Part shown: positions 1 through 6,527 of the stretch, piece after piece
Layout: every line of letters begins with the position of its first letter
How positions within the stretch are numbered: the first letter of the stretch is position 1
NCBI GenBank assembly: GCA_002315595.1
Contig: DCHG01000071.1
Location: forward strand, 5,597-19,227
Reading direction: 5' to 3'
DNA length: 13,631 nt
Source of the DNA: Clostridiales bacterium UBA1758
Lineage (GTDB): Bacteria > Bacillota > Clostridia > Oscillospirales > UBA1758
Notes under the pieces: model-generated
Told to the model about the DNA's origin: nothing
What the model saw: the letters and a program-made list of their open reading frames with translations, nothing else
Databases searched by the model: none
Translations under genes and position numbers: made by a program

Positions 1-3000
1 GTTGCGAGGTCTATGTTGCTCCGAGAACGCGTTTTGACAAACAGGCGGAATTCGATCGGGAAGCGTACCATTTGGTGCTTCTTTGCAAAGATAACATCGG
101 TTATAAGAATCTGATCTACCTTGTCAGCCGCGGATTTACCGAGGGCTTTTACAATAAGCCCCGCATCGACCTCGATCTGCTCAAAGAACATACCGAGGGA
201 CTCATCGCTTTGTCCGCTTGCCTTGCGGGTGCAATTCCGCGGCTGATCGACCGCGGTGATCTCGACGAAGCGTACAATTATGCAAGACGGCTTTCCGAAA
301 TGTTCGGAAAGGACAATTTTTACATCGAATTGCAGGATCACGGATTGCCCGAACAGCGACAATTGAACCCTGTGCTTGTCAAACTTGCCCGTGATCTCGA
401 TCTGCCTCTGATCGCAACAAACGACGCGCATTATCTGACGCGAGACGATGCGAGAATTCAGGATGTACTTCTCTGTATTCAAACAAACCGCACCGTGGAC
501 GATCCCGACCGTATGAAATTCGGCACGGATGAATTTTATATTAAATCCTCCGATGAAATGGCGGAATTGTTCTCACAGTGGCCGGAAGCGATTGAAAACA
601 CCGCAACGATTGCCGAACGCTGCAATGTGGAATTTGAATTCGGCAAATATCATCTGCCGCGATTTGAGGTGCCGGACGGGATGCAGGCGTATGACTATTT
701 GGTCAAATGCTGCAATGAAGGTCTTGCACGCAGATACCCGGACGGTCGACAGGATGCGAGAGAAAGACTCGAATACGAACTCGGAGTCATTTCGTCGATG
801 GGATTTGTGGAATATTTTTTGATTGTGGCGGATTTTATCTCGTTTGCGAAATCCCACGGGATCCCCGTCGGTCCCGGACGAGGATCGGGTGCGGGCAGTA
901 TTGTCGCATACAGTCTCGGAATAACCGATATTGATCCGCTGAAATACGGACTGCTTTTTGAAAGATTTTTGAACCCCGAACGCGTCACGATGCCGGATAT
1001 CGACATTGACTTCTGCTATCAGCGTCGGCAGGAGGTCATTGATTATGTCATTTCGAAGTACGGTTATGACCATGTGGCGCAGATCGTCACCTTCGGTACC
1101 ATGGCGGCACGTCTTGCCATTCGTGATGTCGGGCGTGCGCTGAATATCCCGTATAACGAGGTTGATGTGGTCGCAAAATTAGTCCCGATGGAACTTCACA
1201 TGACCATTGAGCACGCGATCGAGGTTTCGCCGCAGTTAAAAGAAATTTACGACACCAACGAGAAAATGCACGAACTCATCGAGATTGCAAAATCTCTTGA
1301 AGGAATGCCGCGTCATTCATCCACTCATGCCGCAGGCGTCGTGATCACGAATTTGCCGGTTGACAACTATGTGCCGCTTGCAAAAAACGACGAATCGGTC
1401 GTCACGCAGTTTTCCATGACCACGTTGGAAGAATTGGGACTGCTGAAAATGGACTTCCTCGGTTTGCGCACGTTGACGGTTATTGCCGATGCGGAACGGG
1501 ACGCGAGAAAGAAGGATCCTGACTTCGACATCGGCAGGATCCCCGATGATGACGCGGAAACTTATGCAATGCTTGCCGCAGGAAAGACTGCGGGCGTGTT
1601 TCAACTTGAAAGCGCGGGTATGACCAATGTTGTCACCCGACTGATCCCGACCTCGATCGAAGAAATCACGGCGGCGGTTGCATTGTTCCGTCCGGGACCG
1701 ATGGAATCCATTCCGCGCTATATTCAGGGCAAGCACCATCGTGAAACCGTCACCTACAAAACGGAAGCACTGAAAAAGATCCTTGACATCACCTATGGGT
1801 GTATCGTTTACCAGGAACAGATCATGGAAATCTTCCGACAACTCGCCGGATATTCTCTCGGTCGTGCGGATATCGTCCGTCGTGCGATGAGTAAAAAGAA
1901 GATGGCGGTGCTTGTGCAGGAACGGAAAAATTTCATCGAAGGCGATCCCGAAGCAGGTATCGACGGTGCCTTAAAACGCGGTGTTCCACGGGAAGTGGCG
2001 GAAGAACTGTTTGAAGAAATGCTCGACTTCGCAAACTACGCCTTTAACAAGCCCCATGCGGCTGCGTACGCCGTGGTCGCATACCGCACTGCGTACCTGA
2101 AATGCCACTATCCGCGTGAATTTATGGCGGCGTTGATGACATCTGTGATCGACTCGACTGTCAAGATCAACGAATATATCGCCGAATGTAAAAACCTCGG
2201 CATCAGTGTGCTTCCGCCGGATGTCAACGAATCCGACGACGGCTTTACCGTCAGCGGCGATTACATTCGATTCGGTCTTGTCGCGGTCAAAAATATCGGA
2301 CGCGGCTTTATCAAAAGCCTGATGGCGGAACGCGCCGAAAACGGACCGTTCAAGTCGATGGGTGATTTTTGCGAGAGAATGTACAACAAGGACCTCAATA
2401 AGCGTGCGATGGAAAATCTCATCCGTTGCGGTGCATTTGATAGTATGGGGCACACCCGTCACGCCATGATCGCCGTGTATGAGGGAATTTTGGACAGTAT
2501 TTCAACCTCGATGCAGAAAAATCTTGAAGGACAAATAGATCTGTTCGGAAGTCTTGAAAACGAAAAATCCGATTATATTGTTCCAAATATGCCCGAATAT
2601 CCCAAAAATGAACTTCTTGCAATGGAAAAAGATACCGCGGGACTGTATATGTCAGGTCACCCGATGGACGAATATTCCGAACAGGTGAAAAAGATCGGTG
2701 CCGCAAGGATCAGTGATATTTTTGCGGATTTCGAAAACGACGATTCGGGACGTAGATATTTTGACGGACAGAGCGTCATATTAGCGGGAATACTTTCCAA
2801 TGTTCGCACGAAGATGACAAAAAACAACACCATGATGGCGTATTTGACACTGGAAGATGGTTTCGGCACGATTGAAATGCTTGTGTTTTCGCGGGTGCTC
2901 AATGAGTCGAGTGCCTATGTCAGCGTGGGAAGCGTGGTCAAAATTCAGGGCAAAATCAGTGCCCGTGATGAAAAATCACCGCAGATCATGGTCGATTCTA

Positions 3001-3257
3001 TTCGTCCGATCACCGATGCAGACTATCCGCCGGAATCTTCACTCGGCTCGAAACTATATATCAAATTGCCGACTGAGGTCTGCGATCTAACCGACGAGGT
3101 CAAGCGGGTTTTAGTACATTCGCCCGGGAACGATGCGCAGGCGATCCTCTATTTTGCCGATACCAAAAAGCGGGAAGCGGCGGCAATTCGATTGACGCAG
3201 AAACTTGTTGACACGCTTCGTGAGGTTTTGGACGATGAAAGCGTTGTTGTGAAGTAA
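1..3257 (+). CDS. dnaE: DNA polymerase III subunit alpha (DnaE), 5' end missing
   Basis: Replicative DNA polymerase catalytic subunit. The frame is open from position 3 to the left edge, and the first codons (CEVYVAPRTRFDK) already match the family, so the TTG at 72 is internal and about 80 N-terminal residues (start of the PHP domain) lie outside the window. What is seen, in order: the rest of the PHP domain with the IATNDAHYL motif (411-437), keeping the D and H expected of an active-type PHP fold; the polymerase core with catalytic aspartates in PDIDIDF (993-1013) and in KMDFLGLRT (near 1446-1472); a QIDLFG sequence at 2532-2549, which fits the beta-clamp binding motif; and an OB-fold near 2770-2990. 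The C-terminal region is of the standard Gram-positive DnaE type. It ends with TAA and is followed by a strong terminator, so it is probably not co-transcribed with the sporulation genes. The visible part shows no frameshift. Start outside the window; identity very secure. Confidence 0.97.
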   Translation, partial: CEVYVAPRTRFDKQAEFDREAYHLVLLCKDNIGYKNLIYLVSRGFTEGFYNKPRIDLDLLKEHTEGLIALSACLAGAIPRLIDRGDLDEAYNYARRLSEMFGKDNFYIELQDHGLPEQRQLNPVLVKLARDLDLPLIATNDAHYLTRDDARIQDVLLCIQTNRTVDDPDRMKFGTDEFYIKSSDEMAELFSQWPEAIENTATIAERCNVEFEFGKYHLPRFEVPDGMQAYDYLVKCCNEGLARRYPDGRQDARERLEYELGVISSMGFVEYFLIVADFISFAKSHGIPVGPGRGSGAGSIVAYSLGITDIDPLKYGLLFERFLNPERVTMPDIDIDFCYQRRQEVIDYVISKYGYDHVAQIVTFGTMAARLAIRDVGRALNIPYNEVDVVAKLVPMELHMTIEHAIEVSPQLKEIYDTNEKMHELIEIAKSLEGMPRHSSTHAAGVVITNLPVDNYVPLAKNDESVVTQFSMTTLEELGLLKMDFLGLRTLTVIADAERDARKKDPDFDIGRIPDDDAETYAMLAAGKTAGVFQLESAGMTNVVTRLIPTSIEEITAAVALFRPGPMESIPRYIQGKHHRETVTYKTEALKKILDITYGCIVYQEQIMEIFRQLAGYSLGRADIVRRAMSKKKMAVLVQERKNFIEGDPEAGIDGALKRGVPREVAEELFEEMLDFANYAFNKPHAAAYAVVAYRTAYLKCHYPREFMAALMTSVIDSTVKINEYIAECKNLGISVLPPDVNESDDGFTVSGDYIRFGLVAVKNIGRGFIKSLMAERAENGPFKSMGDFCERMYNKDLNKRAMENLIRCGAFDSMGHTRHAMIAVYEGILDSISTSMQKNLEGQIDLFGSLENEKSDYIVPNMPEYPKNELLAMEKDTAGLYMSGHPMDEYSEQVKKIGAARISDIFADFENDDSGRRYFDGQSVILAGILSNVRTKMTKNNTMMAYLTLEDGFGTIEMLVFSRVLNESSAYVSVGSVVKIQGKISARDEKSPQIMVDSIRPITDADYPPESSLGSKLYIKLPTEVCDLTDEVKRVLVHSPGNDAQAILYFADTKKREAAAIRLTQKLVDTLREVLDDESVVVK

Positions 3258-3272
3258 ATAACTGCTTGGACC

Positions 3273-3305
3273 AAACACCGAAAGAGAGATCTTTCGGTGT
3301 TTTTT
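3273..3305 (+). terminator. Intrinsic terminator after dnaE
   Basis: A perfect 13-bp inverted repeat, AAACACCGAAAGA (3273-3285) and TCTTTCGGTGTTT (3290-3302), encloses a GAGA loop. The T run covers 3300-3305. It begins 15 nt after the dnaE stop and separates dnaE from the spoIIGA promoter region. This is a textbook Rho-independent terminator. The run of A at the left arm would give some function on the reverse strand too, but no gene there needs it. Confidence 0.9.
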
Positions 3306-3339
3306 ATCGCCCAAAACGACATTTTCTTTGCGTGAATAG

Positions 3340-3348
3340 TGGTATGAT
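3340..3348 (+). promoter_or_regulatory. Putative vegetative (sigma-A type) promoter of spoIIGA, extended -10
   Basis: TGG-TATGAT at 3340-3348 matches an extended -10 (TGnTATAAT-like). No good -35 hexamer sits 16-18 nt upstream. That is expected for an activator-dependent promoter: spoIIG in Bacillus is transcribed by sigma-A with Spo0A~P. A weak reverse-strand 0A-box-like sequence (AACGACA at 3315-3321, 5 of 7 matches to the complement of TGTCGAA) lies in the -35 zone. Transcription would start near 3355, giving a very short leader that begins close to the Shine-Dalgarno. Prediction from sequence only. Confidence 0.45.
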
Positions 3349-3357
3349 AACCGTTGC

Positions 3358-3364
3358 GGAGGGG
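3358..3364 (+). promoter_or_regulatory. Ribosome binding site setting the spoIIGA start
   Basis: GGAGGGG lies just before ATG 3368 (5 nt from the GGAGG core). The reading frame is open upstream to 3266, but those codons run across the terminator T-tract and the promoter, so this site identifies 3368 as the real start. Confidence 0.8.
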
Positions 3365-3367
3365 AAA

Positions 3368-4228
3368 ATGAGAACAGTGTATCTGGATTTGCTCTTTTGT
3401 CTGAATGGCTATCTCGACATGATCGTGTTGCTCGGTTGCGGGATTTGTCTCGGCTACCGCGCAAAGAAAATCCGATTGATTTCGGCGTCGATTTTCGGCG
3501 GAGTTTGCGCCTGCGTCTGCTATCTGTGGGGAAGCCGATTTTCGTGGATCATTGCGATCACCGGTGGTATCGTCATGGTTGCGATCTGTTACGGATTTCG
3601 CTCGGTTCAGTCGGCAATCCTCTTGATTGCGGCGGAGTTTTTGGCGTCGTTTGCTCTCGGTGGAATACTTTCATTATCGGCGCGATTTTTCGGGGTACAT
3701 TCTGAGATCAGGGCGGGCGTTTTTTATGCGGAAATTCCGATTTGCGTGACGGTTTTCACCTCTGCCGCTATCTATTACATAGCCCGGAAGGTATTAAATT
3801 TGACCGGGAGAAAAAAAGGAGATGCGCTGATGAGTAAAGTGTTGCTCAGGAATGGTGAAAAGACTGTAAAGTTGATTGCATTTACAGATACGGGAAATAC
3901 ATTGACCGATCCGTTGAGTGGCGAGCCGGTGATGATCGTTGATTTTGCGGTGGCAAAGAAACTTTTTTCGGGGGATATTGCAAGGACGCTTCGCGTATTC
4001 GGCGTGAAAAATCCCGTTGCGACGTTTTCAAAACTTTGTGAACTTGAAGGATCGTCCGTATTTCGCTTAATTCCGTTCAACACCGTCGGAGAAACTTGTT
4101 CATTATTACTGGCTTTTCGATGCGAATTTGTTGAATGTGACGGCGTTGAAAAAAAGAATGTGCTGATCGCTATCAGTTCGACGGTTTTATCTTCAACGGG
4201 TAAATTTTCGGCACTGACGGGGGTGTGA
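3368..4228 (+). CDS. spoIIGA: Sigma-E processing peptidase SpoIIGA
   Basis: Membrane-embedded aspartic protease that removes the pro-sequence of sigma-E in the mother cell; in Bacillus it is activated by the forespore signal SpoIIR (not in this window). The protein has 286 aa. The N-terminal half (about residues 1-145) has five predicted membrane segments and starts with MRTVYLDLLF, which resembles the start of known SpoIIGA proteins. The C-terminal soluble half contains FTDTGNTLTDPLSG, with the catalytic aspartate at residue 174 (codon 3887-3889) in the DTGN motif typical of the family. Only one nucleotide separates its stop from the sigE ATG, so protease and substrate are translationally coupled. 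The start at 3368 is chosen for the strong Shine-Dalgarno and the family N-terminus; an in-frame extension to 3266 is rejected. Identity rests on the motif plus its position before sigE. Confidence 0.93.
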   Translation: MRTVYLDLLFCLNGYLDMIVLLGCGICLGYRAKKIRLISASIFGGVCACVCYLWGSRFSWIIAITGGIVMVAICYGFRSVQSAILLIAAEFLASFALGGILSLSARFFGVHSEIRAGVFYAEIPICVTVFTSAAIYYIARKVLNLTGRKKGDALMSKVLLRNGEKTVKLIAFTDTGNTLTDPLSGEPVMIVDFAVAKKLFSGDIARTLRVFGVKNPVATFSKLCELEGSSVFRLIPFNTVGETCSLLLAFRCEFVECDGVEKKNVLIAISSTVLSSTGKFSALTGV

Positions 4229-4229
4229 A

Positions 4230-4979
4230 ATGAGTAAATTCGTCAATCGAACCACTGTAAAGGCAATACACTTTATAGTGTCATTTCTGAGATCGTTGAA
4301 AAAAACGGACGCGGTTGTCTATTATATCGGCGGAAGTGACACTCTTCCGCCACCGCTTTCGGCAGAAGACGAGGCGGATGCAATAGCAAAACTCATTGAA
4401 AGTAACGAACAGTCACGTGCGATCTTGATAGAGCATAATCTTCGGCTCGTCGTCTATATCGCGCGACGGTTTGACAATACCGGCGTCGGGATCGAAGACC
4501 TCGTCAGTATCGGTACGATCGGTTTGATCAAAGCGATTAACACCTATCGCTCGGATAAAAACATCAAACTCGCAACTTACGCGTCACGCTGTATTGAAAA
4601 CGAGATCTTAATGTATTTGCGAAAAAACGCGTGTCATCGTGGCGATGTGTCATTTGACGAACCACTCAATACCGATTATGACGGTAATGAACTTCTGCTT
4701 TCCGATATTTTGGGCACCGATCCCGACGATGTAAGCCGTCCGATCGAGGACGACACCGACCGAATGGAATTGAACCGTGCGGTCAAAAAATTGCCCGAAC
4801 GCGAAAGAATGATCGTCGAAATGCGTTTCGGACTCAACGGTCACGACGAAATGACGCAAAAAGAGGTTGCCGACGCAATGGGAATTTCGCAAAGTTATAT
4901 TTCAAGGCTTGAAAAGCGGATCATCCACAAACTTCGCCGTCGTTTTGAGGATGCAATGACTTCGAAAATCACCGTATAA
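4230..4979 (+). CDS. sigE: RNA polymerase sporulation sigma factor sigma-E (pro-form)
   Basis: Early mother-cell sigma factor, made as an inactive membrane-associated precursor. The protein has 249 aa. Residues 1-30 form a pro-sequence with a hydrophobic/basic stretch (FIVSFLRSLKK). The conserved VYYIGGSDTLPPPLS follows; by analogy with Bacillus, SpoIIGA would cut near the YY at residues 31-32. Region 2 spans about residues 66-132 (NLRLVVYIARRF, GIEDLVSIGTIGLIKAI, TYASRCIENEILMYLR). Region 4 spans about 183-238, with a helix-turn-helix at TQKEVADAMGISQSYISRLE. It is adjacent to spoIIGA, with no terminator before sigG, so read-through into sigG is likely. Its expected targets include the spoIIIA operon downstream, where a near-consensus sigma-E promoter is present. 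Confidence 0.97.
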   Translation: MSKFVNRTTVKAIHFIVSFLRSLKKTDAVVYYIGGSDTLPPPLSAEDEADAIAKLIESNEQSRAILIEHNLRLVVYIARRFDNTGVGIEDLVSIGTIGLIKAINTYRSDKNIKLATYASRCIENEILMYLRKNACHRGDVSFDEPLNTDYDGNELLLSDILGTDPDDVSRPIEDDTDRMELNRAVKKLPERERMIVEMRFGLNGHDEMTQKEVADAMGISQSYISRLEKRIIHKLRRRFEDAMTSKITV

Positions 4980-5003
4980 AATGTGAAAAAGCCGCCGATA
5001 ATG
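4974..5003 (+). promoter_or_regulatory. Putative sigma-F type promoter of sigG
   Basis: The -35 GTATA (4974-4978) overlaps the end of sigE. A 15-nt spacer leads to the -10 GCCGATAATG (4994-5003). The Bacillus sigma-F consensus is GYWTA, about 15 nt, then GGnnAnAATR. The -35 matches fully, and the -10 matches every defined base except the second G. sigG is a known sigma-F target in Bacillus, and the 55-nt gap holds no other promoter-like sequence. Sigma-G recognises related sequences, so autoregulation through the same site is possible. Confidence 0.55.
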
Positions 5004-5022
5004 TGCATGTAATTTCTTGGAC

Positions 5023-5028
5023 GGAGGA
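5023..5028 (+). promoter_or_regulatory. Ribosome binding site setting the sigG start
   Basis: GGAGGA lies 6 nt before ATG 5035. An upstream in-frame TTG at 5017 would place this strong site inside the gene, so 5035 is the real start, giving the family N-terminus M-x-x-KVEICGV. Confidence 0.85.
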
Positions 5029-5034
5029 AAATTC

Positions 5035-5808
5035 ATGCACTGTAAGGTGGAAATCTGCGGAGTAAACACCGCAAAACTCAAAGTGCTTTCGAATGCACAG
5101 ACGACGGAACTTTTGCAACGGTTTCACAACGGCTCGAAAACCGCCCGAAACGAACTCATCACGGGAAATTTGCGCCTTGTATTGAGTGTGGTGCAGAAGT
5201 TTTCAAATCGTGGTGAGAACATGGATGATCTGTTCCAAGTCGGTTGTTTGGGGCTGATGAAGGCGATCGACCGCTTTGATTTGACGCTTCAAGTACAGTT
5301 TTCCACCTACGCGGTGCCGATGATTATCGGCGAGATCCGTCGATATCTCCGCGACAATTCATCCATTCGCATTTCGCGTTCTTTACGGGATAACGCGTAC
5401 AAGGCACTTGCGGTGAAAGAAAAGTATTTAAGCGAGAATCAACGCGAGCCTTCAATGGATGAGATCGCAAAATCCATTGGACTTCCGCGTGAAGAGGTGG
5501 TGTTCGCACTTGACGCGATCAGTGATCCCGTATCGCTTTATGAGCCGGTGTTTTCCGACGGAAACGGCGAGCCACTCTATGTGATGGATCAGGTGCGTGA
5601 TACAAAAAACACCGATGAGAGTTGGCTTGAACGGCTTTCGATCAACGATGCGGTCAAAAAACTTTCCCCGAGAGATCGAAAAATCCTTTCGCTTCGCTTT
5701 TACAACGGAAAGACACAAATGGAGGTTGCCCGAGAGATCGGGATCTCGCAGGCGCAGGTTTCAAGGCTCGAAAAAACCGCGCTTGAAAAAATCAAACAGG
5801 AAATTTGA
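5035..5808 (+). CDS. sigG: RNA polymerase sporulation sigma factor sigma-G
   Basis: Late forespore sigma factor, active after engulfment. The protein has 257 aa, close to the Bacillus length. The N-terminus KVEICGVNTAKLKVL is the sigma-G signature. Region 2 spans about residues 45-110 (NLRLVLSVVQKF, MDDLFQVGCLGLMKAIDRFD, FSTYAVPMIIGEIRRYLRD). Region 3 follows (IRISRSLRDNAYKAL to about 165). Region 4 spans about 203-252, with the helix-turn-helix TQMEVAREIGISQAQVSRLE. Sigma-F and sigma-G are close paralogues, but the N-terminus and the location directly after sigE favour sigma-G. Transcription is expected from the sigma-F-type promoter at 4974-5003, plus read-through from spoIIGA-sigE. A hairpin with a T run follows the stop closely. 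Confidence 0.96.
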   Translation: MHCKVEICGVNTAKLKVLSNAQTTELLQRFHNGSKTARNELITGNLRLVLSVVQKFSNRGENMDDLFQVGCLGLMKAIDRFDLTLQVQFSTYAVPMIIGEIRRYLRDNSSIRISRSLRDNAYKALAVKEKYLSENQREPSMDEIAKSIGLPREEVVFALDAISDPVSLYEPVFSDGNGEPLYVMDQVRDTKNTDESWLERLSINDAVKKLSPRDRKILSLRFYNGKTQMEVAREIGISQAQVSRLEKTALEKIKQEI

Positions 5809-5837
5809 ACATATTTGCACGGTGCGCCGCATACAAT
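5809..5837 (+). promoter_or_regulatory. Putative sigma-E promoter of the DUF4830-spoIIIA operon
   Basis: The -35 ACATATT (5809-5815) begins right after the sigG stop; a 14-nt spacer leads to the -10 CATACAAT (5830-5837). The Bacillus sigma-E consensus is KMATATT, 13-14 nt, then CATACAHT: the -10 is an exact match, and the -35 differs only at its first base. Transcription would start near 5844, leaving a leader of about 47 nt before ATG 5891. spoIIIA is a classic sigma-E operon, and no other promoter candidate precedes spoIIIAA. Prediction by consensus match, not by experiment. Confidence 0.75.
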
Positions 5838-5865
5838 CCAATGAAAGTACGGCGCACCGATTTTT
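5820..5865 (+). terminator. Terminator-like hairpin after sigG, with the sigma-E -10 in its loop
   Basis: A perfect 10-bp GC-rich inverted repeat, CGGTGCGCCG (5820-5829) and CGGCGCACCG (5850-5859), is followed by ATTTTT (5860-5865). The 20-nt loop is longer than usual for a terminator (TAC and GTA inside it could add 3 bp). It holds the CATACAAT -10 of the putative sigma-E promoter. RNA arriving from sigG carries the full hairpin; RNA begun near 5844 carries only the right arm. Confidence 0.6.
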
Positions 5866-5875
5866 GTCTCGGTGC
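5854..5875 (+). promoter_or_regulatory. Alternative leader hairpin before the DUF4830 gene
   Basis: GCACCG (5854-5859), part of the right arm of the preceding hairpin, can instead pair with CGGTGC (5870-5875) across a 10-nt loop that contains the T run. The two pairings exclude each other. In RNA begun at the sigma-E promoter only this smaller hairpin can form. It ends a few nucleotides before the Shine-Dalgarno (GGGAGG, 5880-5885). Whether it has a regulatory role is unknown. Confidence 0.35.
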
Positions 5876-5890
5876 GGGTGGGAGGAAAAA

Positions 5891-6523
5891 ATGTTTGTAT
5901 TTACGGCAAAAATGTCTAAAAAGAAGATCGTCACGGGCTTGATACTTGCCGGTGCGGCAATTGCGACACTGGTGTTCTGCATCGGACGGGACACGACCAA
6001 TGCAATTGAAAAGGACGAAATCAACACTCTGTCGTCCGCGGATTTCAAAAACATTCGTACCGATGAGGAACGTATCGCGTTCTTGGCAAAGGCGGGTTGG
6101 GAGGTCAGGTCGGGCGCGACGGAGGAAAAGCAGGTGATGATCCCGAAAGAATTCGACCAAACCTACGAAGAATACAACGCGTTACAAATGGAAAACGGAA
6201 TGGATCTCACCAAATACGCGGGTAAAACAGCGGTACGCTATACATACGAGGTGACCAATTATCCCACGGGAGAAACCGGCGTGATCGCACACCTCGTCAT
6301 CTATCGAAACCGCGTGATTGCGGCGGATATCTGTTCGCCGAAACTCGACGGATTTATGCACGGACTTGTAATGCCGCAGGAAAGTTTTTATCCTTCAAGT
6401 GACGCAATCAATGACGAATTGAGCGTTGAGGACACCGCACAAACCGACGTGACGGATGAGGGAGAAATCGTCGAAGAAACTTCGGACGGATCGACCGAAA
6501 ACATCATTGTGAATATGGATTGA
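5891..6523 (+). CDS. DUF4830-type membrane-anchored protein, first gene of the spoIIIA operon
   Basis: Function unknown. The protein has 210 aa. A short basic N-terminus (KMSKKK) is followed by one membrane segment at about residues 13-31, so the rest should lie outside the cytoplasm; in an engulfing mother cell that is the space between the two membranes. The region at about 55-165 resembles the DUF4830 family as I recall it: a GWEV element near 69, the stretch IPKEFDQTYEEYNALQ at 84-99, DLTKYAGK, a YTYEVTNYP strand and ICSPKLDGFMHG. Residues 171-210 are an acidic, probably disordered tail. ATG 5891 is chosen because GGAGG lies 5 nt upstream; codons open upstream overlap sigG and are rejected. 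The cysteine at 30 lacks a good lipobox. Its stop is 4 nt before spoIIIAA, and a sigma-E promoter lies just upstream, so it is probably made in the mother cell together with the SpoIIIA channel. A role in the channel is inference. Confidence 0.8.
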   Translation: MFVFTAKMSKKKIVTGLILAGAAIATLVFCIGRDTTNAIEKDEINTLSSADFKNIRTDEERIAFLAKAGWEVRSGATEEKQVMIPKEFDQTYEEYNALQMENGMDLTKYAGKTAVRYTYEVTNYPTGETGVIAHLVIYRNRVIAADICSPKLDGFMHGLVMPQESFYPSSDAINDELSVEDTAQTDVTDEGEIVEETSDGSTENIIVNMD

Positions 6524-6527
6524 AACG

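Noticed and set aside
1317..1841. Long reverse-strand frames opposite dnaE (also 573-1073 and 1971-2462)
   Set aside because: They lie wholly within conserved dnaE, have no ribosome site or recognisable family, and arise from its codon bias.
5597..5890. Upstream in-frame extension of the DUF4830 gene into sigG
   Set aside because: It overlaps sigG by over 200 nt, contains the terminator hairpin and promoter, and lacks a ribosome site, whereas ATG 5891 has a strong one.
5876..5935. Lipoprotein signal in the DUF4830 protein (LVFC at residues 27-30)
   Set aside because: The residue before the cysteine is F and the cysteine lies at the far end of a plain membrane helix, which does not fit a lipobox.
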